Source of the DNA: CAYQAJ01 sp964415245
GTDB taxonomy: Bacteria; Planctomycetota; Planctomycetia; Pirellulales; Pirellulaceae
DNA length: 18,866 bases
Reading direction: 5' to 3'
Assembly (NCBI GenBank): GCA_964415245.1
Contig: CAYQAJ010000078.1
Location: 1 to 18,866, forward strand
Shown: positions 1 through 6,744 of the stretch, one piece after another
How positions within the stretch are numbered: the stretch's first letter is position 1
How the letters are laid out: every line of letters starts with the position of its first letter
The notes under the pieces: model-generated
Seen by the model: only the letters and a program-made list of their open reading frames with translations
Told to the model about the DNA's origin: nothing
The model's database searches: none
Made by a program: the position numbers and the translations under genes

Positions 1-1001
1 CGCACTTGCGTGCCGCCGGTGGCCGCCACGCCGCGCATCGAATCGCTGAATACGATCGTTGCCGTGGCGGGCGCTTCGTACCCTTCGCTGGGCAGCATGG
101 CGACAATCTTCGGGTACCACTCCTTCACGACGGGCGCCAGTTCCTTGTGTGCCCACTCGGTCAAATCCGGCGCGTCGGTGGTGTCGATCGTGATGCGGTG
201 CCCGGCGTCGGTTACCACGACTTCCCGATGCACTTCGCCGCGGGGCTCGGTATCGGGCGCAGTGGCGGGCTCGGCGGTGGCCACCTTCGACTTCGGACCC
301 AGCACGTCGATTTCGCTGAAGAACGTGTTGCCGAACGGATCGTCGCGCTCGGTGGCCGAAATGTCGAACAGCAGGTAGCGGTACGAGCCGAGCGTGCCTT
401 CGCGTGCTTGAAGGCTGACGCCATATTGCCCGCCGGGCGTGCCTTCCTCGGGCCGCGTATCGACCCGGGCGATGAGCGTCCATCCGCTGGTGGTCGGGTC
501 GGTATCGGCGGCGGGCTTGGGATTGAAGTTGTCCTGGTCGCCCGTGCCGGCGTAGAGCTTGTACACCTGGGGACCGCGCGTTGTCGGGTGCCAGGAATAG
601 GTATTCACTTGCTCGATCTGGGTGGCAGCGCCCAGATCGACGAGAAGCCGGCCTCCACCGCTGCCGGCGCTAAAGAAGAAGTTCTCGGCCGGTTGGTCCG
701 CGTCGGTGGGGATTCTGCCGTCGTGGAGCTTGTCGAGATCGCCGCCGTTGCGATCTCGCCGGCCGTCGGCGATGGCCCACGTCGCCTTCTCCCCCAGATC
801 GCCCCGCGCCGGCCGGCGAACCTTTTCGAATCGATATTCACCGCTGGCCGACCGGCCGACGTTGCGACCGACGGTGATGGTGGTGGAAAGCTCGTCGTCG
901 GCCGCGGTGATGGTGCGAACCGCGAGGAACGAACCGATGGCCGCGACCGTCAGATAAACTACCGCGCGATTCGCTCGCGCGCGGAACGAGCCCAATTCCA
1001 T
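1..1001 (-). CDS. Secreted discoidin-like/basic secretory protein (BSP) family putative peptidase, partial (C-terminus off left edge)
   Basis: The minus-strand frame is open from an ATG at 1001 to the window edge (333 residues, no stop). Residues 1-34 look like a signal peptide: a basic stretch (RARANRAV), a hydrophobic core, then a probable cut near ITA-ADDE. Residues about 60-235 resemble a discoidin/F5-8C-like beta-sandwich (LVDLGAATQIEQVNTYSWHP, then YRYLLFDIS). Residues about 265-333 match the start of the plant basic secretory protein family (EWAHKELAPVVKEWYPKIVA, then an ATIVFSDSMRGVAATGG-like block). These are thought to be secreted zinc peptidases, but the HExxH motif would lie outside the window, so catalytic capacity cannot be checked. 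The start codon directly abuts a palindromic repeat (1002-1071), so its leader is repeat-derived. The long plus-strand frame over the same bases is a GC-rich shadow. Family call by eye; a purely ligand-binding secreted protein is the alternative. Confidence 0.72.
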   Translation of the reverse strand, partial: MELGSFRARANRAVVYLTVAAIGSFLAVRTITAADDELSTTITVGRNVGRSASGEYRFEKVRRPARGDLGEKATWAIADGRRDRNGGDLDKLHDGRIPTDADQPAENFFFSAGSGGGRLLVDLGAATQIEQVNTYSWHPTTRGPQVYKLYAGTGDQDNFNPKPAADTDPTTSGWTLIARVDTRPEEGTPGGQYGVSLQAREGTLGSYRYLLFDISATERDDPFGNTFFSEIDVLGPKSKVATAEPATAPDTEPRGEVHREVVVTDAGHRITIDTTDAPDLTEWAHKELAPVVKEWYPKIVAMLPSEGYEAPATATIVFSDSMRGVAATGGTQV

Positions 1002-1071
1002 ACCGTTTCGGCGAAGGGGACAGGCACCATTGGCTCCGCGGAGTGCGCAAAAGGAGCCAGTCCTCGACGGT
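1002..1071. repeat. Dispersed palindromic repeat, copy A
   Basis: This 70-bp nested inverted repeat begins ACCGT and ends ACGGT. Its internal arms are GGGGACAGGC and GCCAGTCCTC, and CCGCGG lies near the centre. It aligns without gaps to copy B (10714-10783) at 61 of 70 positions. It lies immediately upstream of the BSP-type gene on the minus strand and lacks the outer AGAGCTTATCCA arms that copy B has. It is probably a small non-autonomous mobile or REP-like palindrome; no transposase is nearby. Confidence 0.8.
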
Positions 1072-1301
1072 TGTGAAGTGTGCTCGAATATCATGCGAGT
1101 TCTCCCTTCCCGTGTCACGTCGATCAAGCTGCAACCCAACGCAGCACACATGCTACCCCACGCCTCCGGCACGATTCAACCAATCGGTAGCGTTCGCGTC
1201 TCGACGGGATTTGGTCGGAATCGTGCGGAACTCTCGGCGGGGGCGAATCGTCTTACTGCCGGCACGCCTGATTTCATCGTTTCAAGAACTTCCAATCCGA
1301 C

Positions 1302-1306
1302 GGAGG
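1302..1306 (+). promoter_or_regulatory. Ribosome-binding site supporting the ATG at 1313
   Basis: GGAGG lies six bases before the ATG at 1313. It favours this start over in-frame starts upstream, and the protein from this ATG begins with a normal signal peptide. Confidence 0.7.
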
Positions 1307-1312
1307 CAAACC

Positions 1313-2089
1313 ATGGTATTCTCGCCGCGACAGCGCGCAACGCAACGAGCATGTCTGGCGGTTGTCGCCGCATTCGGGGTTTGCGGCACCGCTTGGGCCG
1401 ATGGCGCCACGCCCAAGCCCGACGACCAGGTCCGGCGTATCGAGCCGGACGCAAGGGTTTCCACCGTCGGCTTGAAGGCGGACAAGGATGGCTGGATTGC
1501 CCTGGCCCCGCTCGTCGACGCGGACCGCGATCTTCAAGACGCGGGATGGAAGTGGGACGGCGAGACGGCAGACTTCAGCGCCGGTAGGCCGCGCGCGTAC
1601 GTCTCGATCCCGGTGCGGATTGACGGGAGCTATGAATTGAAGACTCGCGTCACCATCACGCGAGCCAAGGAGGTGACGGCCATTTCCTTGCCGATCGGCG
1701 AGACGCGGGCGGTCGTGTTGGCAGTACGCGGCGATGGCGGGAATACCGAGTCGCCCACCGCGACCATCGAGCTGACGGGGCTCGATCCGCGGCCCGAGCC
1801 GCCGGGCGATTTGTCGGTGAAGATCGGCACCGAGTACGAGCTGTCGTGCGTGGTGCGGCGCGACGGGGACAAGGTGGAGATCGAGATTCGCCGCGACGAC
1901 CGGGTTCTGTTTCAGTGGTCGGGCGAAGTGGATAAGGTTGCCCAGCGCGAGCTGCTGCGCGGCGGCAGCGTGGAGCTGGAAACGGCCTACTACACGACCT
2001 CGCGGTTTGCCGATCTGCGGCTGAAGATGCTCGCGGGCAAGGCGGCGGCGCTCTCCGATCGGCAACCGGTACATCAACCGAGCAGCTAA
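1313..2089 (+). CDS. Secreted beta-rich protein of unknown function
   Basis: This encodes 258 residues. The ATG at 1313 is chosen because GGAGG sits just upstream and because translation then begins with a signal peptide (basic SPRQRATQR, hydrophobic ACLAVVAAFGVCG, probable cleavage after AWA). The frame stays open upstream to 1043, but that extension has no signal-like features. The mature part alternates short beta strands (YVSIPVRIDGSYELKTRVTI, then EVTAISLPIG, VVLAVRGDG and YELSCVVRRDGDKVEIEIRR) and ends in a segment resembling the last strand of a LamG/DUF1080-like jelly roll (AYYTTSRFADLRLKML). That suggests an exported carbohydrate-binding-type sandwich, but no catalytic motif is visible. 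It is divergent from the BSP-type gene and convergent with the DUF1559 lipoprotein. Confidence 0.75.
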   Translation: MVFSPRQRATQRACLAVVAAFGVCGTAWADGATPKPDDQVRRIEPDARVSTVGLKADKDGWIALAPLVDADRDLQDAGWKWDGETADFSAGRPRAYVSIPVRIDGSYELKTRVTITRAKEVTAISLPIGETRAVVLAVRGDGGNTESPTATIELTGLDPRPEPPGDLSVKIGTEYELSCVVRRDGDKVEIEIRRDDRVLFQWSGEVDKVAQRELLRGGSVELETAYYTTSRFADLRLKMLAGKAAALSDRQPVHQPSS

Positions 2090-2100
2090 CGAAACGGTCA

Positions 2101-2350
2101 AGAGTCCAAGGGTCGAGGGTCGAGAATGATTCGGCGCGAGACGTGAGATGTGCGGCTTGAGGTGCGGAGGCGTACAGGGTGGATGGCACTCCCGATGCGT
2201 TCACGCCCCTCGCTAGCGCGTCGGGCTCGTTTTGTGCGAGGCGGTCGTTTGCCCTCGCTAACGCGTGGGGCTCGTTTGGCGCCCAATCCCGTTCCTCAAG
2301 ACTCAAGCCTCACGCCTCAAGCCTCACGCCTCAAGCCTCAAGCCTCAAGC
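2101..2350. repeat. Convergent intergenic repeat block with heptamer array (CTCAAGC)n
   Basis: Between two convergent genes lie three elements. First, 2101-2175 is rich in GTCGAGGG, CGTGAGATG and GCTTGAGG words. Second, there are two near-identical 26-bp direct repeats at 2207-2232 and 2252-2277 (CCCTCGCTARCGCGTSGGGC core, two mismatches). Third, 2295-2350 is exactly eight tandem heptamers of CTCAAGC, CTCACGC or CTCAAGA. The heptamers are complementary in style to the left part (CTCAAGC against GCTTGAG), so the block could form a long imperfect hairpin and may terminate both converging genes. The array stops four bases before the stop codon of the lipoprotein gene. Confidence 0.75.
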
Positions 2351-2354
2351 CTAG

Positions 2355-4448
2355 CTAGGATACCGGCCGCTGGGCGACTTCGTCTTTGCCGTATTCTTCT
2401 TCGGCCCTTTTCAGTTGCGTTTCGGCGTGGAGCTGGAGGAGGGTGCCGGGAAGAAGCGGCATTGCCTCTTGGTACCAGTAGGCCGCTCGTAGCCAGAGCC
2501 ATTTGCGGTGCAGCTTCGGCGTCTTTTCGCCCAGCTTCCACCACAGGTCGGCGATCTCGATCATCTGCTCGGGCGCGTGGTTGGCTTGCAGCTCGAGATT
2601 GGCCAAACCTCGGAGCTCGACATCGCTGCCGCGTGCCAAGTGGGGCAGGCCGCGATCCCAGCGTTGTTTGACGAAGCACAGGTACTTGCCCACGTCGAGG
2701 TTGGCGCCTGGGTCGTCGGGATCGGCTCGCAGCGTTTCGATGGCCGCGCTCACTTCGCGAAAGGCGGCCTTGGCTTCGTCGAGGTCCTCGCGGTGGGCGG
2801 TCACTTGCGTGATCTTCGATTTCTCGCGGGTGCGCCGCGCCGCGGCGATGGCCGCGTCGTAGAGCGCTTCGGCGGACGCGTAGTTGTCTTGTGACATGGC
2901 TTCCTTGATGAGCCCTTCGGCGGTGTCGACGATCGCATGGTTGTCGGACATGGTCAATTCGCCCGCGGTGTTGGCCCGCTCGATGAATTCGACCCGCAAT
3001 GAGAGCGCGTCGACCTGGTAGGAGCGTTCGAGCCTATCGACGGCCCGCATGGCGGTTCGCACGTCTGCTGCGTCGGCGGCGATTCCCGCCGCTTCCCTGA
3101 GTAGCACGTAACGGCCGGCCGGGTCTTCGCGGGTGCGCTGCTCCTGGCTCAGCAGCTTGGATGCAAACTTGCGTCGATCTTCACGTTTGCCGCGCTTGTC
3201 GAAGTCGTCCTTGTACACCTCGTGCAGCAACGCCAGGGACTTTTGCTGTTGGGCGTCGTCGGGCACGGGAAGAAGCTCCTCGTCGGCGGCGTGCCGCGAA
3301 CCCGGGCCGCGCGACGCGCCGGGCCGGGCCGTTGCCGTGCCGTGCCGAACGGTTGCCGTGCCGCCGGTCGCGTCGACGACGCGAGTTGCGCCGGTGGCGC
3401 TCGTAGTGCTCGTGCCGCCGGTCGCGCTCGCCTCGCCCGATCCGTGGGAAGCGATTCCCGACGGCTCCTGGTCGCTTGGGACCACGGCGGGCTCGGGCAG
3501 CGCGGCGCGGGAGTACGCGGCTCGCGTCAAACTATCTTCGTTGTCGACGACGTAGAACGAGGCCAGGAATTTTGGGTTGATGGTGGTTTCCAGGCGGCCG
3601 ATCTCGCCGTCGCCCCACACCACGAAGAAGCCGTCTTCGCGCAGACCGCCCAGATTCGTCATGGGCTTGGCGGGCGCGTAGTCGTACTCGGTCGGGCGGG
3701 TCCAGGGGACGGCGGCGCCATCATCGACTTCCACGACCAACAAGGTGTTGGCGGGGCCGTCCTTGATCCGCGAACGCCACGAATTGCGCTTGCCGAAAAA
3801 AATCGCGGTGGACCCGACCGTAGCCAGGTAGTTCGTCTTGTCGTCGAATCGCTCGGGCGACTGGTAAACGGGCGGAATCTCGGCCAGCAGAGGGAGGTTG
3901 TTCTGACTGTCCCACCGCTCGTTCAGGTGGAAGCGATTATACAATTCACCATAGCCGAGGTAGGGGAGCAGCTCGACGCGCCAGCTCAACAGCGGAGTGC
4001 CGGAGGGATCGTACATGGCGGAAGTCGGGTAGAAGTTGTTGGCGTCCAAGTATAGCGCCATCGCCTTGCCGATTTGCGTCAGGTTTTCGATCGTCCAGCG
4101 GCGGCGGTCGACGCTGGCGACTGGCCTGGCGCGGTCGGGCAGGGGGGGCAGTCCGGCAATGGCGGCCGCCGCATCGGCCGCCGCGCCTGCGCCGCCACTG
4201 GAGTTCGCCGTGGCGGACGTCGACCGCGAGCCGGGCCGGGGCGCGGAATTCTGCGCGCCGTTTCCCGCCTTGGGCTTAGCCGCGCCTGGGGACGGAGGCG
4301 CCGACGATTTGTTCGTCGTCGATTCATCGTCAGTCGATGGACGGTGAATGGCATGCTTCCTCATGTCGTCCTGCGACACGCCGCATCCGCCGCAGCCCGT
4401 CGTTAGCAGCATGCTCGCAACCACAGTACAAGCAAGGATTCGACGCAT
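2355..4448 (-). CDS. DUF1559-like lipoprotein with C-terminal planctomycete helical domain
   Basis: This encodes 697 residues. The N-terminus is a lipoprotein signal: MRRILACTVVASMLLTTGC has a lipobox ending at Cys19. A Ser/Ala/Pro-rich linker runs to about residue 110. Residues about 116-300 have the DUF1559 pattern (ENLTQIGKAMALYLDANNFYP, LLSWRVELLPYLGYGELYNR, then a VVWGDGEIG block). That family is greatly expanded in planctomycetes and usually starts with a pilin-like helix; here a lipid anchor replaces it. A Gly/Thr/Ala-rich linker covers about 310-395. Residues about 400-697 are helical and TPR-like (YKDDFDKRGKREDRRKFASK, then GRYVLLREAAGIAADAADV), resembling a C-terminal module seen in many secreted planctomycete proteins. 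GGGAGA lies seven bases before the ATG. Role unknown; probably an envelope scaffold. The plus-strand frames opposite are shadows. Confidence 0.85.
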   Translation of the reverse strand: MRRILACTVVASMLLTTGCGGCGVSQDDMRKHAIHRPSTDDESTTNKSSAPPSPGAAKPKAGNGAQNSAPRPGSRSTSATANSSGGAGAAADAAAAIAGLPPLPDRARPVASVDRRRWTIENLTQIGKAMALYLDANNFYPTSAMYDPSGTPLLSWRVELLPYLGYGELYNRFHLNERWDSQNNLPLLAEIPPVYQSPERFDDKTNYLATVGSTAIFFGKRNSWRSRIKDGPANTLLVVEVDDGAAVPWTRPTEYDYAPAKPMTNLGGLREDGFFVVWGDGEIGRLETTINPKFLASFYVVDNEDSLTRAAYSRAALPEPAVVPSDQEPSGIASHGSGEASATGGTSTTSATGATRVVDATGGTATVRHGTATARPGASRGPGSRHAADEELLPVPDDAQQQKSLALLHEVYKDDFDKRGKREDRRKFASKLLSQEQRTREDPAGRYVLLREAAGIAADAADVRTAMRAVDRLERSYQVDALSLRVEFIERANTAGELTMSDNHAIVDTAEGLIKEAMSQDNYASAEALYDAAIAAARRTREKSKITQVTAHREDLDEAKAAFREVSAAIETLRADPDDPGANLDVGKYLCFVKQRWDRGLPHLARGSDVELRGLANLELQANHAPEQMIEIADLWWKLGEKTPKLHRKWLWLRAAYWYQEAMPLLPGTLLQLHAETQLKRAEEEYGKDEVAQRPVS

Positions 4449-4536
4449 CGGCTGTCTCCCGAGTTGGGCTGTGTCAGGTTAGGCGAAGTTAGAAGCGCAA
4501 TAAATGTAGGAGCGCCGACGGCGGCCTTATCCGCTC

Positions 4537-4609
4537 ATGGCGCATACCGCCATCGCGTGCGACACTTCGGCAAAGCGGTGCGCGCTCTCGGCCGTCGAAT
4601 CTACGGCCG
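4537..4609. other. Two perfect hairpins downstream of the glycosyltransferase gene
   Basis: ATGGCG (4537-4542) pairs with CGCCAT (4548-4553) across a 5-base loop, and CGGCCGT (4589-4595) pairs with ACGGCCG (4603-4609) across a 7-base loop. They lie 60-130 bases beyond the glycosyltransferase stop and upstream of the lipoprotein start, both on the minus strand. Neither has a U-tract, so they are possible terminator or leader structures only. Confidence 0.35.
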
Positions 4610-4667
4610 CTCTAGAGCAGGATGCGTGAAGGGCGCGTTAAGGTAGCGTGAAGTTCGGCACCGCGGT

Positions 4668-5705
4668 TCAGTACCGCAGAATGCACCGCAGCGCCGAGAT
4701 TCCGTCGCGCCAGCCGATCTTCTTGCCCTCGGCGTACGAGCGGTGGGCGTAGCTGATCGGGCGCTCGCAAAATCGCACGTCTTTCATGCGGGCGAGTTTG
4801 GCCGTGATTTCCAGCTCGATGCCGAACCGGTCCTCGCGCAAGTCGCCGACCAAGCGGTCGATCAGCTCGCGGCGAAACACCTTGTAGCACGTCTCGACGT
4901 CGCTGAACCCCAGGCCGGTGCGGACGTTCGACAGCCGCGTAATCAGCCCGTTGGCGGCTCGGTGCCACCAGGGGGAAGTGGGCTGCTGGCCGTGTGCGAA
5001 TCGGCTGCCGTATACCACGTCGGCCGTACCCTCGACGATAGGCTGCATGAGCAGGCGGAACTCGCGAGGGTCGTACTCCATATCGGCATCTTGGATCACG
5101 ACCACGTCGCCGGTCACGTGGGCGAATCCGGTTCGCAGCGCGGCGCCCTTGCCGCGATTGACATCATGCCGCACGACGGTGAGCTTGCCCGACTCTTCCG
5201 CGCGATCGCGGCTCATGCGCTCGAGCACTTCGCCCGTGCCGTCGCTGCTGCCGTCGTCGACGACGACGATCTGTGCATCGGGTTCGGCGGCGCGCACCCG
5301 GGCCACCACTTTCTCGATCGTGGTCGCCTCGTTGTAGACGGGAATCACGACCGAGAGCCGCAGGTCTGCGGGCACGCGATAGATGCCGAGTTGGCGACAG
5401 GTGTTCTCGCCCAATGCGCGGTGGAGCATAGCGATGCGGTCGAGCGACGCGCCCGCCGATTCGTCGGTGAGTCGTTGGTCGGCAAGTCGTTGGTCGGCGA
5501 GTTGCAGAATCGCGTCGCGGAGGTCGTGAATCCGGCCGGAGGATAGCTTGTCGCCCGCTTCTACGTCGAGGACTTGCTTCGCCGCGTGTCCATCGGGCAA
5601 TTGCGCGAGCGCCTGGCGCAAAGCGCGGGCGTGCTCGGCGGTCCAAGCCTCTTCGGTGGTGAAGCGATTCATGACGTGGCGGGCGAGTCGGCGAGAGCGG
5701 CGCAC
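4668..5705 (-). CDS. Family 2 glycosyltransferase, dolichol-phosphate-mannose-synthase-like
   Basis: Numbered from the GTG at 5705, the protein has 345 residues; the ATG at 5672 (MNRFTTEEAW) would give 334 and is equally plausible, neither having a clear ribosome-binding site. Residues about 117-345 are a GT2 GT-A fold: SVVIPVYNEATTIEKVV, VVVDDGSSDGTGEV, the NRGKGAALRTGF block, QDADMEYDP carrying the D-x-D metal site at 206-208, and VVYGSRF. It resembles DPM1-type enzymes that move a sugar from a nucleotide donor to a polyprenyl phosphate. The last part (FSDVETCYKVFRRELIDRL, FGIELEITAKLARM, AHRSYAEGKKIGW) fits that group. There are no C-terminal membrane helices. The N-terminal 110 residues are an extra helical extension holding a perfect 15-base tandem duplication coding ADQRL twice (around 5470-5500). 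Donor and acceptor cannot be predicted. Confidence 0.88.
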   Translation of the reverse strand: MRRSRRLARHVMNRFTTEEAWTAEHARALRQALAQLPDGHAAKQVLDVEAGDKLSSGRIHDLRDAILQLADQRLADQRLTDESAGASLDRIAMLHRALGENTCRQLGIYRVPADLRLSVVIPVYNEATTIEKVVARVRAAEPDAQIVVVDDGSSDGTGEVLERMSRDRAEESGKLTVVRHDVNRGKGAALRTGFAHVTGDVVVIQDADMEYDPREFRLLMQPIVEGTADVVYGSRFAHGQQPTSPWWHRAANGLITRLSNVRTGLGFSDVETCYKVFRRELIDRLVGDLREDRFGIELEITAKLARMKDVRFCERPISYAHRSYAEGKKIGWRDGISALRCILRY

Positions 5706-5783
5706 TTTACGAAAAGCGTTGACGCAATGCGGTGCTACTCAATCGTACGCTCGCAGGATAGGGGCGTTCAAGGGAGCGTGCGC

Positions 5784-5870
5784 TAAAAGCGGAAAGCGGA
5801 GAGCGGAAAGGGGAGAATGCAAAGTGCAAAATGCAAAATGCAGAATGAAGGCAGCTCCGCCAGGAGCGGA
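5784..5870. repeat. Low-complexity iterated array followed by TCCGC hairpin
   Basis: Words of the type AGCGGAAAGCGGAGAGCGG pass into a 7-8 base iteration of ATGCAAA/GTGCAAA/ATGCAGA, then CTCCGCCAGGAGCGGA, which can form a TCCGC/GCGGA hairpin. The same order (TGCAAAG iteration, then a TCCGCC/GGCGGA hairpin) recurs at 10497-10564, so this is a composite repeat type and not random simple sequence. Confidence 0.7.
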
Positions 5871-6004
5871 ATAACGGACAGCGAATTGCTCTCGCCGGGC
5901 GCTAAGGCGGTTCGCTGGCGAGAACGCCTGCATCGGAAAATGCAATAGGCTCTGAGCAGATTGTTTGGGTTTTCTTCGCGCAAAAAAACTCTGCGGTGAC
6001 TTGC

Positions 6005-6032
6005 TTGACAAGTGCGACTCGGTTCGCAAAAT
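6005..6032 (+). promoter_or_regulatory. Candidate sigma-70-type promoter with no gene downstream
   Basis: TTGACA at 6005-6010 matches the -35 consensus exactly; CAAAAT at 6027-6032, 16 bases on, matches four of six -10 positions. No open frame follows before the gap at 6262. CACCGA-CATT-TCGGTG at 6074-6089 could be a hairpin early in such a transcript. It may drive an unrecognised RNA or be chance. Confidence 0.35.
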
Positions 6033-6261
6033 GTGGGGGTGCGTTGAGACGCGGTAATTTCGCAGACATTTGTCACCGACATTTCGGTGTGAGCGCGCTC
6101 GGCCGTTCTGGCGGCGCGGCTGATAGATCGAGCGACGGAGAGGCACGCGGCGGTCGCCGTGCGCGCGTTGGGTCGAATGCCCCTGCGAAGCGATGGACCC
6201 GCGGTAGCAACGCTGAAATTGCGCGATGCAAGAGGAATCCGCGCCTTGTCGATCCACGGGA

Positions 6262-6361
6262 NNNNNNNNNNNNNNNNNNNNNNNNNNNNNNNNNNNNNNN
6301 NNNNNNNNNNNNNNNNNNNNNNNNNNNNNNNNNNNNNNNNNNNNNNNNNNNNNNNNNNNNN
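6262..6361. other. Assembly gap of 100 N
   Basis: Exactly 100 undetermined bases, the usual placeholder for a scaffold gap of unknown size. The true distance between the flanks is therefore unknown. Confidence 0.99.
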
Positions 6362-6576
6362 CGAGCAGGTAGCCGGGGGGCGGCGTCCGCAGGAGGCAAT
6401 GTCGACGGCCTCGGTCGTGGCTTGGAGGTCCCCCCCACTTTTCACCGCGGGTTCCCGGCAGGATGCCCCATGGAACACGCAGGGCGGCAATCGGGCAAAA
6501 GTCCCCGGTTGTCGCCTTTTTCGTACGCTGGAAGCTTTGTAACGAAGGTCGGCACCGGTCTGGCGAGTGTGAAGAG

Positions 6577-6658
6577 AGTTTTCAGTTTTCAGTGTTCAGT
6601 TTTCAGCCGGCCGAGGCACAGACAGCCGACAACGGACAACTGACAACGGACAACTGAC
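6577..6658. repeat. Low-complexity inverted-arm repeat upstream of folK
   Basis: The left arm (6577-6606) iterates CAGTTTTCAGTGTT; the right arm (6626-6658) iterates GACAACGGACAACT. The arms are roughly complementary (TTTTCAG-type words against CTGACAAC-type words), giving an imperfect fold-back about 90 bases before the folK start. Confidence 0.65.
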
Positions 6659-6744
6659 GAACACTTAAGCTCAATACCCGGCCGACCCGTCCCGCACGCG
6701 ATTCTCCCTTTCAGCGTGCGATTCCACGCGAGGTCGGCTTCACT

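Larger units (their letters stand above)
5706..6744. other. Gene-poor 1-kb intergenic region with assembly gap
   Basis: I find no convincing coding frame here on either strand; the listed-length open frames cross the gap or are made of repeats. It holds an iterated array (5784-5850), a short hairpin (5853-5870), an orphan promoter-like site (6005-6032), a small hairpin (6074-6089), the 100-N gap and a second iterated block (6577-6658). A gene or RNA interrupted by the gap cannot be excluded. Confidence 0.7.

Noticed and set aside
6..1076. A 356-codon plus-strand frame
   Set aside because: The minus strand carries a better protein here with a signal peptide and recognisable family blocks; the plus frame is Gly/Arg/Ala-rich and unlike any family.
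2295..2350. The eight heptamers considered as a CRISPR or iteron origin
   Set aside because: There are no spacers, no cas or replication genes, and the repeats are directly contiguous 7-mers between convergent genes.
3222..4055. A 277-codon plus-strand frame opposite the DUF1559 lipoprotein
   Set aside because: It is a Gly/Arg/Val-rich shadow of the lipoprotein gene, which has a lipobox, a ribosome-binding site and a conserved domain.
5739..6490. Minus-strand frames of 172 and 235 codons around the gap
   Set aside because: They translate the iterated repeats (for example FILHFAFCTLHSPLSALRF) and one crosses the N stretch, so they are not credible proteins.
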